From Schizochytrium sp. TIO01 (lineage: Eukaryota; Sar; Bigyra; Thraustochytrida; Thraustochytriidae), in NCBI GenBank assembly GCA_004764695.1, contig SMSO01000005.1, forward strand, positions 1,445,501 through 1,509,500: DNA of 64,000 nucleotides, given 5' to 3'. The translations under genes and the position numbers were made by a program. The notes below the pieces were generated by a model that saw nothing but the letters and a program-made list of their open reading frames with translations, was not told where the DNA came from and made no database searches. Every line of letters begins with the position of its first letter. The first letter of the stretch is position 1. This document shows positions 36,142-45,999 of this stretch, piece after piece.

Positions 36142-38286
36142 ATGGCGAAGATCAGTAACATTTGGTGGGGCTGCCTAGGAGCAGTCGCCGCAGTGCTACT
36201 CACTGCTTACGATGCTACTGCAGCTTCTGGCAATGCATTTACTTGCAATCCCCGCGACATCGTTATGCTGGTTGATGAGACTGGCATGACGAATAGTGAG
36301 TTCAAGAAGGTAGAAAATCTTGCGAAGGCTGTAATTTCAGACTTCAACGTTGGAATTGACAGCGATGATGACCGTTTTGCTCTATACGGCTTCACAAATG
36401 AAATCAAGCACGAATTCAACTTTGGCTCTATCAAGAATGCCAACAAGCTGAAGAAATTCATCAAGAAGCTCTCTCCAATCAGCTACGGCGTCGCTAGTCT
36501 TCCTACGGCATTGGAGCATGCCCTGGAAAAGTTGAACAAATTTGGACGCGATTCGGCCCAGAAGGTTGTCATCGTCGTCTCAGGAAGCTTCTATGAGATT
36601 TCCTCTGACCAAACATCTGTCGTCGGTGTTTGTGATAACATTGCCGCCATTGGCGATCTGACGGAAGATTCTTTGGCTGAGTGCGTGGAAAACTTCTTGG
36701 ATGAGGCTATGGATGACGAGGTTATCATGATTCATGTCCCTACATCTGCTTCAGCAGGTGACGACAGTGTCCAAGAAGTTACCACTTCCGCTGAAGCCAA
36801 CTACGCGACTTGCCCCGGTCACCCTACGGCTAGCCCTACCACCAGCTCGCCCACTGTAAGCCCTACCACCAGCTCGCCCACTGTAAGCCCTACCACCAGC
36901 TCGCCCACTGTAAGCCCTACCACCAGCGAGCCCACTGCGAGCCCTACATCTGCGCCCACTCTAGACACCAGCTGCTACGTTTGGGGAAAGAAGTACACTA
37001 GCACGATCGGCATTACAGGTGTTAAGAACCCGACCAAGAAAATCAGATCTTCTACAGCATGTGGCGAGTTGTGCTTTGAGACAGATGGGTGCGAGTTCTT
37101 CACTTACCAGGTCAAAGGCAAGAAATGCTACATGTACTCAGCTGCAGGATCTTCGGCAAACAAGAAGGTGACTAGCTACGTCTCAGGTACCAAATCCTGC
37201 GAGACCCGCTCTGTTGAGGGCACTACTGCTGCGCCAACTACTGCTGCGCCAACTACTGCTGCGCCAACTACTGCTGCGCCAACTACTGCTGCGCCAACTA
37301 CTGCTGCCCCAACTACTGCTGCGCCAACTACTGCTGCCCCAACTACTGCTGCGCCAACTACTGCTGCGCCAACTACTGCTGCGCCAACAATCTATTCACT
37401 GGAAAACGCGCTCATTGCAGATGAAATCACTCTGTCTTCGCCGTACTCCGTGAGTTTCAAATTTACTCTCAACGCCATTAACGATGTAAGCCCTCAGGCT
37501 ATCATTCATCGCGGTAAAGCCAAGACCAGCAAGAACTTATATCATCGTCAGCCAGCGGTCTTTGTTTCCAAGGGTAAGCAAACCCTTTTGTTACGTAGCA
37601 ATGTAAATGGCGGCAAAAATAATGGAGAAGGTTGCGAAACAACCATTGCGCTAGACTTTGGAGTGGAGTACCAAATCAAGGTCTTTGTGGAAGAAGGCAA
37701 TGTAATGCAGCTCTGGATCAACGATGACCTTGGTTGCCAAGTTGAAACCTCAGGATCGCTAAATGACATGGATACTGCCTACCCGCTCTATACTGGAGGC
37801 TTTGATGGCTTCCCAACCGCACATGGTACTGTCTCCGATGTGTCTTGGGATATTGTTTCCGATGAAGACTCTGAAGATAGCACCGGAGACGAGGACTCTG
37901 AAGATAGCACCGGAGACGAGGACGCTGAAGAGAGCACCGGAGACGAGGACGCTGAAGAGAGCACCGGAGACGAGGACGCTGAAGAGAGCACCGGAGACGA
38001 GGACGCTGAAGAGAGCACCGGAGACGAGGACGCTGAAGATAGCACCGGAGACGAGGACGCTGAAGAGAGCACCGGAGACGAGGACGCTGAAGAGAGCACC
38101 GGAGACGAGGACGCTGAAGAGAGCACCGGAGACGAGGACGCTGAAGAGAGCACCGGAGACGAGGACGCTGAAGAGAGCACCGGAGACGAGGACGCTGAAG
38201 AGAGCACCGGAGACGAGGACGCTGAAGAGAGCACCGGAGACGAGGACGCTGAAGGCGTAAACCGTCTTCGTAGATCTCTTCGTTGA
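36142..38286 (+). CDS. Secreted vWA-like/PAN/ConA-like protein with acidic repeats, copy A
   Basis: Encodes 714 residues from CCATGGCG. In order: a signal peptide (about 1-28); a vWA-like domain (about 38-210) opening [16 protein letters not shown]; a T/S/P linker with four nine-residue units; a six-cysteine PAN/apple-like domain (about 278-353); a TTAAP mucin-like linker (about 360-416); a ConA/laminin-G-like beta domain (about 417-572); 14 full copies of an acidic repeat close to DEDAEESTG; and a basic tail LRRSLR. The MIDAS motif is degenerate: D45, T47, M49 in place of DxSxS. The layout fits an O-glycosylated cell-surface or matrix protein; adhesion and calcium binding by the acidic repeat are inference. 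A candidate poly(A) signal AATAAA lies at 38516-38521, conserved in copy B. Domain names are pattern calls; the gene itself is certain. Confidence 0.9.
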   Translation: MAKISNIWWGCLGAVAAVLLTAYDATAASGNAFTCNPRDIVMLVDETGMTNSEFKKVENLAKAVISDFNVGIDSDDDRFALYGFTNEIKHEFNFGSIKNANKLKKFIKKLSPISYGVASLPTALEHALEKLNKFGRDSAQKVVIVVSGSFYEISSDQTSVVGVCDNIAAIGDLTEDSLAECVENFLDEAMDDEVIMIHVPTSASAGDDSVQEVTTSAEANYATCPGHPTASPTTSSPTVSPTTSSPTVSPTTSSPTVSPTTSEPTASPTSAPTLDTSCYVWGKKYTSTIGITGVKNPTKKIRSSTACGELCFETDGCEFFTYQVKGKKCYMYSAAGSSANKKVTSYVSGTKSCETRSVEGTTAAPTTAAPTTAAPTTAAPTTAAPTTAAPTTAAPTTAAPTTAAPTTAAPTTAAPTIYSLENALIADEITLSSPYSVSFKFTLNAINDVSPQAIIHRGKAKTSKNLYHRQPAVFVSKGKQTLLLRSNVNGGKNNGEGCETTIALDFGVEYQIKVFVEEGNVMQLWINDDLGCQVETSGSLNDMDTAYPLYTGGFDGFPTAHGTVSDVSWDIVSDEDSEDSTGDEDSEDSTGDEDAEESTGDEDAEESTGDEDAEESTGDEDAEESTGDEDAEDSTGDEDAEESTGDEDAEESTGDEDAEESTGDEDAEESTGDEDAEESTGDEDAEESTGDEDAEESTGDEDAEGVNRLRRSLR
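37861..38253 (+). repeat. 27-bp coding minisatellite in gene A (14 units)
   Basis: Fourteen in-frame 27-bp units plus a partial one, each encoding DED(A/S)E(E/D)STG. Interior units are almost identical in DNA, a sign of recent expansion or homogenisation. Copy B has seven. Long antisense frames through this repeat are by-products. Confidence 0.95.
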
Positions 38287-38593
38287 TTTCATTGAGATGC
38301 TTGACAGATGCGGTCTTTGCGATTAGCGTTTTAATCCATTTGCTTCTCAGTTTGTGTCAACATGTGGGATAGACTAGAAACTTGAGTTTGCTCTAAAGCG
38401 AGCATACAACCAACTACCAATTTGGCCATTCCCGTGCCATATGTTTGTAGCGGGTCCCACGGCTTACACATAGTTCGTCTTAGATTTCGTTGTGTCTCCA
38501 AGTTCCTAAAACGATAATAAATTTGGAAATTGTCTTTAACTTGTACCGAAAAGCAGGTCCCAGCAAACTGTAAACTCAGGTTTACAACAACTT
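38287..38593. other. 3' flank of gene A
   Basis: Matches the 3' flank of gene B up to 38575, including AATAAA at 38516-38521. Eighteen unassigned bases then separate the block from the COG4 fragment. Confidence 0.7.
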
Positions 38594-38940
38594 TATCATA
38601 AGCGCGAGGACAAAGCTCGAATTGCGCTCGGAGAGGTTGTGATCGCGAGCGGTGTGAAACTTTGCGGCGCTGTAGAGAAGGAATTTGAAGCGCTGGTGAA
38701 ATCTAGAATGGACGCCGCAGAACTTTAAGAAACGACGTGAAGATGCTCGGGAGGAGGCCTCGAGGCTACGAGATCTAGACAAAGATCTCGAAGACAATTT
38801 GGCGCAGGTATGTCTTCGACATCAGTGCCGACGTCTTCGCAAGCCGAAGCAAGAGCTAGCTTGTTGGACAGAGCAGACAACACAAACTGAGAGAGCAGCG
38901 CAAAGCAGAAGCCTCCAGAGAACAACAAGATACGGCTATG
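38594..38940 (+). pseudogene. Broken internal fragment of COG4
   Basis: Matches 46300-46650 of the intact COG4 gene, the arginine/glutamine-rich region near residues 101-217. The copy has many substitutions and a small deletion where the parent reads CTTCTTAAAAAACG, which shifts the frame, and it lacks both gene ends. It begins 18 bp after the end of duplicated block copy 1 and abuts the dispersed segment at 38939, with a two-base overlap (TG). Confidence 0.88.
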
Positions 38941-39300
38941 TCTTCAAAAACCTCCCCGCATTTTGTTTGTTTTATCTTAACAGTGCCTATCTTCTATACT
39001 TTTTTTTTCTTTTTTCTTCTTTTTCTATTCTGTATTACTCAAAAGATAATCATATATGAAAAATCGAAACTTTCTGTGTAAATGGGCTCTTGCTCTGTTT
39101 TTGCAGTGGAGAGTTGAACGCCTGCTTGCTTGCTTTCCCTAAAGTTCGTAAAGGAGTCGATGTTTTGTAGCCTAATTGTTTGTAAGTGTTTGTAAATGTT
39201 AAACTTTCCGCCTGAAGAAAGTTTAGTCCAAACTCAAGTGCACAACCAACAAGCGCACTAATTTTAATCAAGCATTGTAAAAGAACTTCAGAATGTGTTG
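38939..39300 (+). repeat. Dispersed segment, copy 2 left part
   Basis: Matches 27756-28100. Similarity stops at AATGTGTTG (39292-39300). The matching sequence resumes 1540 bp later at about 40841, after the SLX9 gene and a pentanucleotide array. Confidence 0.8.
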
Positions 39301-39417
39301 AACGTGGCAAGAGTAGTATTTAAATTCGTAAAAGAGGCCGGCTATGTAAGTTCAAGTTCGGACAATGTTCTCAAACGCTCCTGGCATATTTTCTCACGCA
39401 AGGAAGCCTTGGTCTAA

Positions 39418-39880
39418 TTACATGGACGCGTCGTGGCTGTGGTTTTGCTGGCTGGCGAGGTGCTGCTTGAGGTGCTGCTGAACGGCAGCAACAGGGTTTG
39501 CAGCCATGGACGGGTGCTTGAGCACCTGTTTAAAAAGGGAGACTTCAGCCAATTGGATTTGCTTGCGTGCCTTGTTACGAAGCTTTTTCTGGGAAGGCTT
39601 GTTGTTGCGTCCAGCAAACGCCTTCTTTGCATCTTGCTGAGCCTTCTGCGCGCGAAGAGCGTTGATCTCACCCAGACTCTGGCTCAAAGCCTCACTCAAA
39701 GTCTGAACATTGCCAAGAGCCTCGCCGTGCTTGCGCACAGCCTGCTCGACTTGAATCTCGCGTTTGGATTCACGGAGTTTACCAAGGAACCTTTCCCGTT
39801 TGTTTTCACGACGTTCACGTGCAGCCTCCACGCCAGAAGGCATTTTGCGTTTCACTTTGCCATCGTTACTGTTGTTGTTG

Positions 39881-39920
<40 letters not shown>

Positions 39921-40050
39921 CAGCTCCGTTGTCAACTTGGTCCTCACCACCACGTGTCTTGGCTGCAGCCAGTGAGGTCGGTTTCTCACCAAGCACAAGA
40001 TCGTTGCGCAAGGCCTTGCGTACACTGCTCTTCCTGCGAATCTTTGGCAT
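39418..40050 (-). CDS. SLX9: SLX9-like ribosome biogenesis protein
   Basis: SLX9 family proteins (FAM207A in humans) act in nucleolar pre-40S maturation and export. The 210-residue protein starts MPKIRRKSSVRK, has a Ser/Asn run (CTG and TTG repeats on the plus strand, about 39868-39915), a basic helix (RRENKRERFLGKLRESKRE), and a C-terminal SLFKQVLKHPSMAANP segment followed by a helix. These match the family's layout, where the last motif reads as F-x-x-V-L-x-H-P-x-x-x-x-x-P. It is a single exon with the stop at 39420-39418. The whole gene lies inside the patchwork spacer between the two duplicated blocks. Small size and low complexity limit certainty. Confidence 0.72.
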
Positions 40051-40258
40051 TTTTGTCTATCCTGGTCAGTGGTCCGGGCCTAACTCGGGAACAGTCTACA
40101 GGAGCTTTGGTTTTTGCTGCCTACTAGTTCTGTGTTGATTTGCTCTTACAATTTGGTGATTTCTTCAATTCTACTAATATTGAGTGAGAGCGAGGTAATG
40201 GCTGGTTAGTGTTGCATTCCATAGCAATCAAAAGACCATCCTAATCTTAATTGCTGAG

Positions 40259-40603
40259 TTTAGTTTAGTTTAGTTTAGTTTAGTTTAGTTTAGTTTAGTT
40301 TAGTTTAGTTTAGTTTAGTTTAGTTTAGTTTAGTTTAGTTTAGTTTAGTTTAGTTTAGTTTAGTTTAGTTTAGTTTAGTTTAGTTTAGTTTAGTTTAGTT
40401 TAGTTTAGTTTAGTTTAGTTTAGTTTAGTTTAGTTTAGTTTAGTTTAGTTTAGTTTAGTTTAGTTTAGTTTAGTTTAGTTTAGTTTAGTTTAGTTTAGTT
40501 TAGTTTAGTTTACTTTACTTTACTTTACTTTACTTTACTTTACTTTACTTTACTTTACTTTACTTTACTTTACTTTACTTTACTTTACTTTACTTTACTT
40601 TAC
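40259..40603. repeat. TTTAG array (50 units) switching to TTTAC (19 units)
   Basis: 40259-40508 is 50 perfect TTTAG units; 40509-40603 is 19 perfect TTTAC units in the same phase. A single G-to-C change in the unit separates the blocks. It lies upstream of SLX9, about 210 bp from its start codon. Confidence 0.97.
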
Positions 40604-40840
40604 TTTATAATTTATGATGTAAGGGTAAGATGCAGTACCTATGAAAACCTTAGAACTTTTATAACCTCAAAGTGGTAGTGACTAGTCCATACAAATGACA
40701 TATTCTAATTATTGAGGTCTTTGTTCAGAAGTGGAGGCTAGGTAACAAAGTGGAATGGCCAAGGAACCTCCTTACTCCTAATACAACAACTGAAGCAAAC
40801 CTTCGGTTCAAATGATCAAAGTACTTCAACCAGGAGCTCA

Positions 40841-40972
40841 ACAAGCCTGTGTGGTTCTTCAAAGAAAATCCCATGTACGCAAGTCACGACGTTGAGCGCT
40901 CCAATGGCTGCCGTTGTTCCGGAGGCTCTGAGCGACCTTACCATTATCCACACTAGAGCAAAACCAGAATTT
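40841..40972 (+). repeat. Dispersed segment, copy 2 right part
   Basis: Matches about 28105-28240, continuing the segment that stopped at 39300. It ends 8 bp before duplicated block copy 2 begins at 40981. The stretch between the array and this piece (40604-40840) shows nothing recognisable. Confidence 0.75.
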
Positions 40973-41557
40973 CAACTACACCATGTTCCTGGAACATTTT
41001 GTTTAACTGTGCTGCTCTCGAACTTCACTTATTATCCATGTTTTGAATTTTACATATTTAAACATAACGGATCTATCACAATAAGATACAACTAACAATT
41101 TCCAGTGTCATAATAGCATCACTATAATAAATAATTTCAGTATCAAAACAACAGAAAGTTTTAAAAGGGTATATAGAGATGGCTCAAGACCTCTTGAATT
41201 AAACATGCATTGAATAGCTGAATCTGAGTCCAGATAAAACTCGAGTAATTCTCAAAATTGGTGGCCAGGAATGAATCAGTGTTTTCGCAGCCTTGGGTGT
41301 CCCTGGTACTAACATGACACATCAGATTACATGCAAGTCTTTGTCAGTATTTTAAAACTTACAATCACTATTTCTGCAGTTCTACACCTTTCACGCCATC
41401 ATATAGAGATAAACTAAGCATGAAAATCATATTTGTAAGAATATTCTCCGTCTTCACTTGTGTCCCTCCTACGAACCGATGCACTTGAGGTAAACTGAAA
41501 TCTCACATTCTAACTGTACGCATCTATTCCTATTATCTAATTGGGGGGAGGGGTACT

Positions 41558-42300
41558 CAGAAGTGTAGTCTGCACAGGCTTCGAATGATTTCAATCTTCT
41601 ATGGGTACTCGAGAACATCCAGAAAGTGTAACCCGGACAAGCTAAGGTCTCTCCTGAATTTATGTGTGCCGCCATACTCCATAGCAACCAAGGAGAAATG
41701 TAGTCTCGCCAGGTTTGGGTCCTCTCGAGTTTCCTACCAAATGCCTAAGAAATGTAGTATGGGTGGGTATTACAGTATTCTAATTTTACATATGTGGTGC
41801 GTGAGAACATTCACAAGGTGTGATCTGGGCAGGCCCGGGCCTATCCTGAAGTTATATGAGGTACGCAAACACATCCAAGAAGTGTAGAAGGAACAGGCTT
41901 TGGTCTATGCTTATTTTATATGAGGTACTCAAGAATATCAACTTTTCAAGATCATCTGCGGAATTTTAAAGCCCTCCTTTACATAGACGAAAATCATTTT
42001 CAGAATTCATGCAATGATTTTAAGTAGCATTCATTTACATTTATAAAGTGTACTCGTGAGAACATTTCACAAGGTGTGATCTGGGCAGGCCCGGGCCTAT
42101 CCTGAAGTTATATGAGGTACGCAAACACATCCAAGAAGTGTAGAAGGAACAGGCTTTGGTCTATGCTTATTTTATATGAGGTACTCAAGAATATCAACTT
42201 TCCAAGATCATCTGCGGCATTTTAAAGCCCTCCTTTACGTAGACGAAAAACATAGTCAAAATTCATGCAATGATTTTAAGTAGCATTCATTTATCAGGTG
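41558..42300. repeat. Degenerate about 65-bp modules upstream of surface gene B
   Basis: The same module series as upstream of gene A, including the larger tandem pair (about 41805-42050 and 42057-42300). It ends about 180 bp before the gene B start. Shared spacing shows the array predates the block duplication. Confidence 0.65.
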
Positions 42301-42474
42301 TACTGGTTTATTACACAAGAGAGGCCAGGCAGAGAAGACATAGTAGAGACCTTACAATGATACATGTCCCTATAATTGAAACCCAGAGAAAAATGGCAAC
42401 AGCTCAAATATCTCGAATCGAGGTACAGCAGAACCGAAACGCAGCATTGAGATCGAACGAAACCACTTCCCTCC

Positions 42475-44466
42475 ATGGCGAAGATCAGTAACATTTGGTG
42501 GGGCTGCCTAGGAGCAGTCGCCGCAGTGCTACTCACTGCTTACGATGCTACTGCAGCTTCTGGCAATGCATTTACTTGCAATCCCCGCGACATCGTTATG
42601 CTGGTTGATGAGACTGGCATGACGAATAGTGAGTTCAAGAAGGTAGAAATCCTTGCGAAGGCTGTAATTTCAGACTTCAACGTTGGAATTGGCAGCGATG
42701 ATGACCGTTTTGCTCTATACGGCTTCACAAATGAAATCACGCACGAATTCAACTTTGGCTCTATCAAGAATGCCAACAAGCTGAAGAAATTCATCAAGAA
42801 GCTCTCTCCAATCAGCTACGGCGTCGCTAGTCTTCCTACGGCATTGGAGCATGCCCTGGAAAAGTTGAACAAATTTGGACGCGATTCGGCCCAGAAGGTT
42901 ATCATCGTCGTCTCAGGAAGCTTCTATGAGATTCCCTCTGACCAAGCATCTGTCGTCGGTGTTTGTGATAACATTGCCGCCATTGGCGATCTGACGGAAG
43001 ATTCTTTGGCTGAGTGCGTGGAAAACTTCTTGGACGAGGCTATGGATGACGAGGTTATCATGATTCATGTCCCTACATCGGCTCCAGCAGGTGACGACAG
43101 TGTCCAAGAAGTTACCACTTCCGCTGAAGCCAACTACGCGACTTGCCCCGGTCACCCTACGGCTAGCCCTACCACCAGCTCGCCCACTGTAAGCCCTACC
43201 ACCAGCTCGCCCACTGTAAGCCCTACCACCAGCTCGCCCACTGCGAGCCCTACCACCAGCTCGCCCACTGCGAGCCCTACCACCAGCTCGCCCACTGCGA
43301 GCCCTACATCTGCGCCCACTCTAGACACCAGTTGCTACGTTTGGGGAAAGAAGTACACTAGCACGATCGGCATTACAGGTGTTAAGAACCCGACCAAGAA
43401 AATCAGATCTTCTACAGCATGTGGCGAGTTGTGCTTTGAGACAGATGGGTGCGAGTTCTTCACTTACCAGGTCAAAGGCAAGAAATGCTACATGTACTCA
43501 GCTGCAGGATCTTCGGCAAACAAGAAGGTGACTAGCTACGTCTCAGGTACCAAATCCTGCGAGACCCGCTCTGTTGAGGGCACTACTGCTGCGCCAACTA
43601 CTGCTGCGCCAACTACTGCTGCGCCAACTACTGCTGCGCCAACTACTGCTGCGCCAACTACTGCTGCGCCAACTACTGCTGCGCCAACTACTGCTGCCCC
43701 AACTACTGCTGCGCCAACTACTGCTGCGCCAACTACTGCTGCGCCAACAATCTATTCACTGGAAAACGCGCTCATTGCAGATGAAATCACTCTGTCTTCG
43801 CCGTACTCCGTGAGTTTCAAATTTACTCTCAACGCCATTAACGATGTAAGCCCTCAGGCTATCATTCATCGCGGTAAAGCCAAGACCAGCAAGAACTTAT
43901 ATCATCGTCAGCCAGCGGTCTTTGTTTCCAAGGGTAAGCAAACCCTTTTGTTACGCAGCAATGTAAATGGCGGCAAAAATAATGGAGAAGGTTGCGAAAC
44001 AACCATTGCGCTAGACTTTGGAGTGGAGTACCAAATCAAGGTCTTTGTGGAAGAAGGCAATGTAATGCAGCTCTGGATCAACGATGACCTTGGTTGCCAA
44101 GTTGAAACCTCAGGATCGCTAAATGACATGGATACTGCCTACCCGCTCTATACTGGAGGCTTTGATGGCTTCCCAACCGCACATGGTACTGTCTCCGATG
44201 TGTCTTGGGATATTGTTTCCGATGAAGACTCTGAAGATAGCACCGGAGACGAGGACTCTGAAGATAGCGCCGGAGACGAGGACTCTGAAGATAGCACCGG
44301 AGACGAGGACTCTGAAGATAGCACCGGAGACGAGGACTCTGAAGAGAGCACCGGAGACGAGGACGCTGAAGAGGGCACCGGAGACGAGGACTCTGAAGAT
44401 AGCATCGGAGAAGAGGACGCCGAAGGCGAAAACCTTCTTCGTAGATTTCTTCGTAGATTTCATTGA
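42475..44466 (+). CDS. Secreted vWA-like/PAN/ConA-like protein with acidic repeats, copy B
   Basis: Encodes 663 residues, the tandem paralogue of copy A with the same domain order. Seven residues differ in the signal/vWA part (N54I, D73G, K88T, V149I and three changes of S or T to P or A). The PAN-like, TTAAP and ConA-like parts encode identical protein. The first T/S/P linker has five units against four. The acidic repeat has seven units against fourteen and is less uniform (DEDSEDSTG type dominates). The tail is [10 protein letters not shown]. The degenerate MIDAS is shared. The frame is intact, so both copies are probably expressed. Function is inferred as for copy A: a glycosylated extracellular or wall protein. 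Confidence 0.9.
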   Translation: MAKISNIWWGCLGAVAAVLLTAYDATAASGNAFTCNPRDIVMLVDETGMTNSEFKKVEILAKAVISDFNVGIGSDDDRFALYGFTNEITHEFNFGSIKNANKLKKFIKKLSPISYGVASLPTALEHALEKLNKFGRDSAQKVIIVVSGSFYEIPSDQASVVGVCDNIAAIGDLTEDSLAECVENFLDEAMDDEVIMIHVPTSAPAGDDSVQEVTTSAEANYATCPGHPTASPTTSSPTVSPTTSSPTVSPTTSSPTASPTTSSPTASPTTSSPTASPTSAPTLDTSCYVWGKKYTSTIGITGVKNPTKKIRSSTACGELCFETDGCEFFTYQVKGKKCYMYSAAGSSANKKVTSYVSGTKSCETRSVEGTTAAPTTAAPTTAAPTTAAPTTAAPTTAAPTTAAPTTAAPTTAAPTTAAPTTAAPTIYSLENALIADEITLSSPYSVSFKFTLNAINDVSPQAIIHRGKAKTSKNLYHRQPAVFVSKGKQTLLLRSNVNGGKNNGEGCETTIALDFGVEYQIKVFVEEGNVMQLWINDDLGCQVETSGSLNDMDTAYPLYTGGFDGFPTAHGTVSDVSWDIVSDEDSEDSTGDEDSEDSAGDEDSEDSTGDEDSEDSTGDEDSEESTGDEDAEEGTGDEDSEDSIGEEDAEGENLLRRFLRRFH

Positions 44467-45999
44467 GAGGCTTGACAGATGCGGTCTTTGCGATTAGCGT
44501 TTTGATCCATTTGCTTCTCAGTTTGTGTCAACATGCGGGATAGACTAGAAACTTAAGTTTGCTCTAAAGCGAGCATACAATTTGGCCATTCCTGTGCCAT
44601 ATGTTTGTAGCGGGTCCCACGGCTTACACATAGTTCGTCTTAGATTTCGTTGTGTTTCTAAGTTCCTAAAACGATAATAAATTTGGAAATTGTCTTTAAC
44701 TTGTACCGAAAAGCAGATTCCAGCAAACTGTAAACACTGACTTACAGCGAGTTCATTTGTATGTATGTACATTAACTTTCAAATTTATTTTTTCAAAGAA
44801 AGGAAAATAGAATAAATATAAGAACCTATTTTGATGAATAGAGATCCTGCTCTTAAATAATCAAGTTTATCAAAGTGATTTTTTTCAAGGCGGTATTCCT
44901 CAAAGGTCCCATGAAGTTTGATGTGACCGTTAGATACTTATCTAACATATTACGATATCATCTCTTATAAAGAAGAAATTGATGGTCTATCACTTAATTG
45001 TTGGTGAGCTCTTGCGCAGGATATTAGGTGAACATTCTCGGGGGGTATGGTCGCATGCGTGAGCATGCCTGTGGAGCTTTTGCTGAATTGATGTAATTAT
45101 ATACACCTATTTCTTCATCTCTTTTGATACATTTAAAGTCGGGTCAAATATATCATCTAACTTAAGGAAGCTACCCTATGTACTGTTGGACAATTGTAAA
45201 AAACACCCTTTAATGTCTGTTTTGATTCTGTAGGTCTCGCAGGGTATAACTATTTATGTGTGTAACATCTATGGAATTACAGGGAATACAGTGGTACCCG
45301 TCTCTGGACCTTCGTGCCAACAAGATACTTGACACTAGATTCTATGAAATCGACAATGCCGTCACGGTATAGTCTGGTCTAGGAGCGAACTTGAAGAGAG
45401 TTAACCTGGGAAGGAGAAGTATTAGAGATAAAGAGGAATAGCCTATTATCTGTCGCCAATGTGGTGAGAAGCAAGTTGATTTATTGACATAAACTGATTA
45501 AATGTTCTTTGTGCAGGCAGAGACAATAGCTAGAAGTCCATGATAAAAGGCCGCCATGTCTTCTAGTTTTCATTCGTGAGAGCAACGCGGCAATTCGATG
45601 ACATTTTCTCCATCCCAACAAACTCGCGTGAGTCAAGAACTCACTATGTAGATTAATGTGTTGTTGCTGTATGCGAACATATGTAGATCCGATTGTCTAA
45701 CTCAAGAACTGCTGACAAAGCAGTAAGGTCTTGGCTGCCCCGTTCCCTCAGACAGACTGTTTAAGAAATGATCGTTATAGGTTTTCTTTACTCAACGATT
45801 CTAGAAGTGAAGTGCTTGAGCAGCGCATTTCTGATACAATTAAAATTTTAATTATAAATATATATGAATATATATAATATCTACATATAGATAAACAGAA
45901 TTGTAAAGTACAGCTTTTCCATTCTGCTTGCTTGCTTTCTTGTGCTTGCACAGGTTGTCAGACTCATCTAGGCGGCAACTCCTACCCAAGAGCGGTACG
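44467..45999. other. Spacer upstream of COG4 with a probable splice acceptor
   Basis: The first 270 bp are the 3' flank of gene B. The rest is AT-rich without a coding signal. A pyrimidine-rich run ending TGCACAG at 45953 looks like a 3' splice site, 46 bases before the COG4 ATG. An upstream exon is likely but was not located. Confidence 0.5.

Larger units (their letters stand above)
34454..38575 (+). repeat. Segmental duplication, copy 1
   Basis: Direct repeat of 40981-44735. The similarity starts at CCATGT and ends at GTAAAC, spanning about 1.7 kb of upstream DNA, the whole gene and about 290 bp of 3' flank. Copy 1 is longer because of a second 172-bp unit upstream (34491-34663 and 34681-34852) and seven more 27-bp coding repeats. 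Confidence 0.93.
40981..44735 (+). repeat. Segmental duplication, copy 2
   Basis: Direct repeat of 34454-38575. It keeps the upstream modules, the full gene and the 3' flank with AATAAA at 44676-44681. It has one rather than two of the 172-bp upstream units and seven rather than fourteen acidic coding repeats. Confidence 0.93.

Noticed and set aside
36840-38253. Regular short repeats that could suggest a CRISPR array
   Set aside because: Units are contiguous, in frame and encode protein; there are no unique spacers and the genome is eukaryotic.
37759-38292. Antisense and shifted frames of 85-177 codons across the acidic repeats (also 44119-44497)
   Set aside because: They are by-products of a 27-bp in-frame repeat; the sense frame has signal peptide, domains and a good start context.
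40259-40508. TTTAG repeat as telomeric DNA (also CTAAA at 20423-20582)
   Set aside because: The known related telomere unit is TTTAGGG; these lack the GG, lie internally and sit in opposite orientations.
34454-44735. Duplicated block as a transposon or retroelement
   Set aside because: No transposase or reverse transcriptase motifs, no terminal inverted or long terminal repeats seen; the block carries a host-type gene with its flanks.
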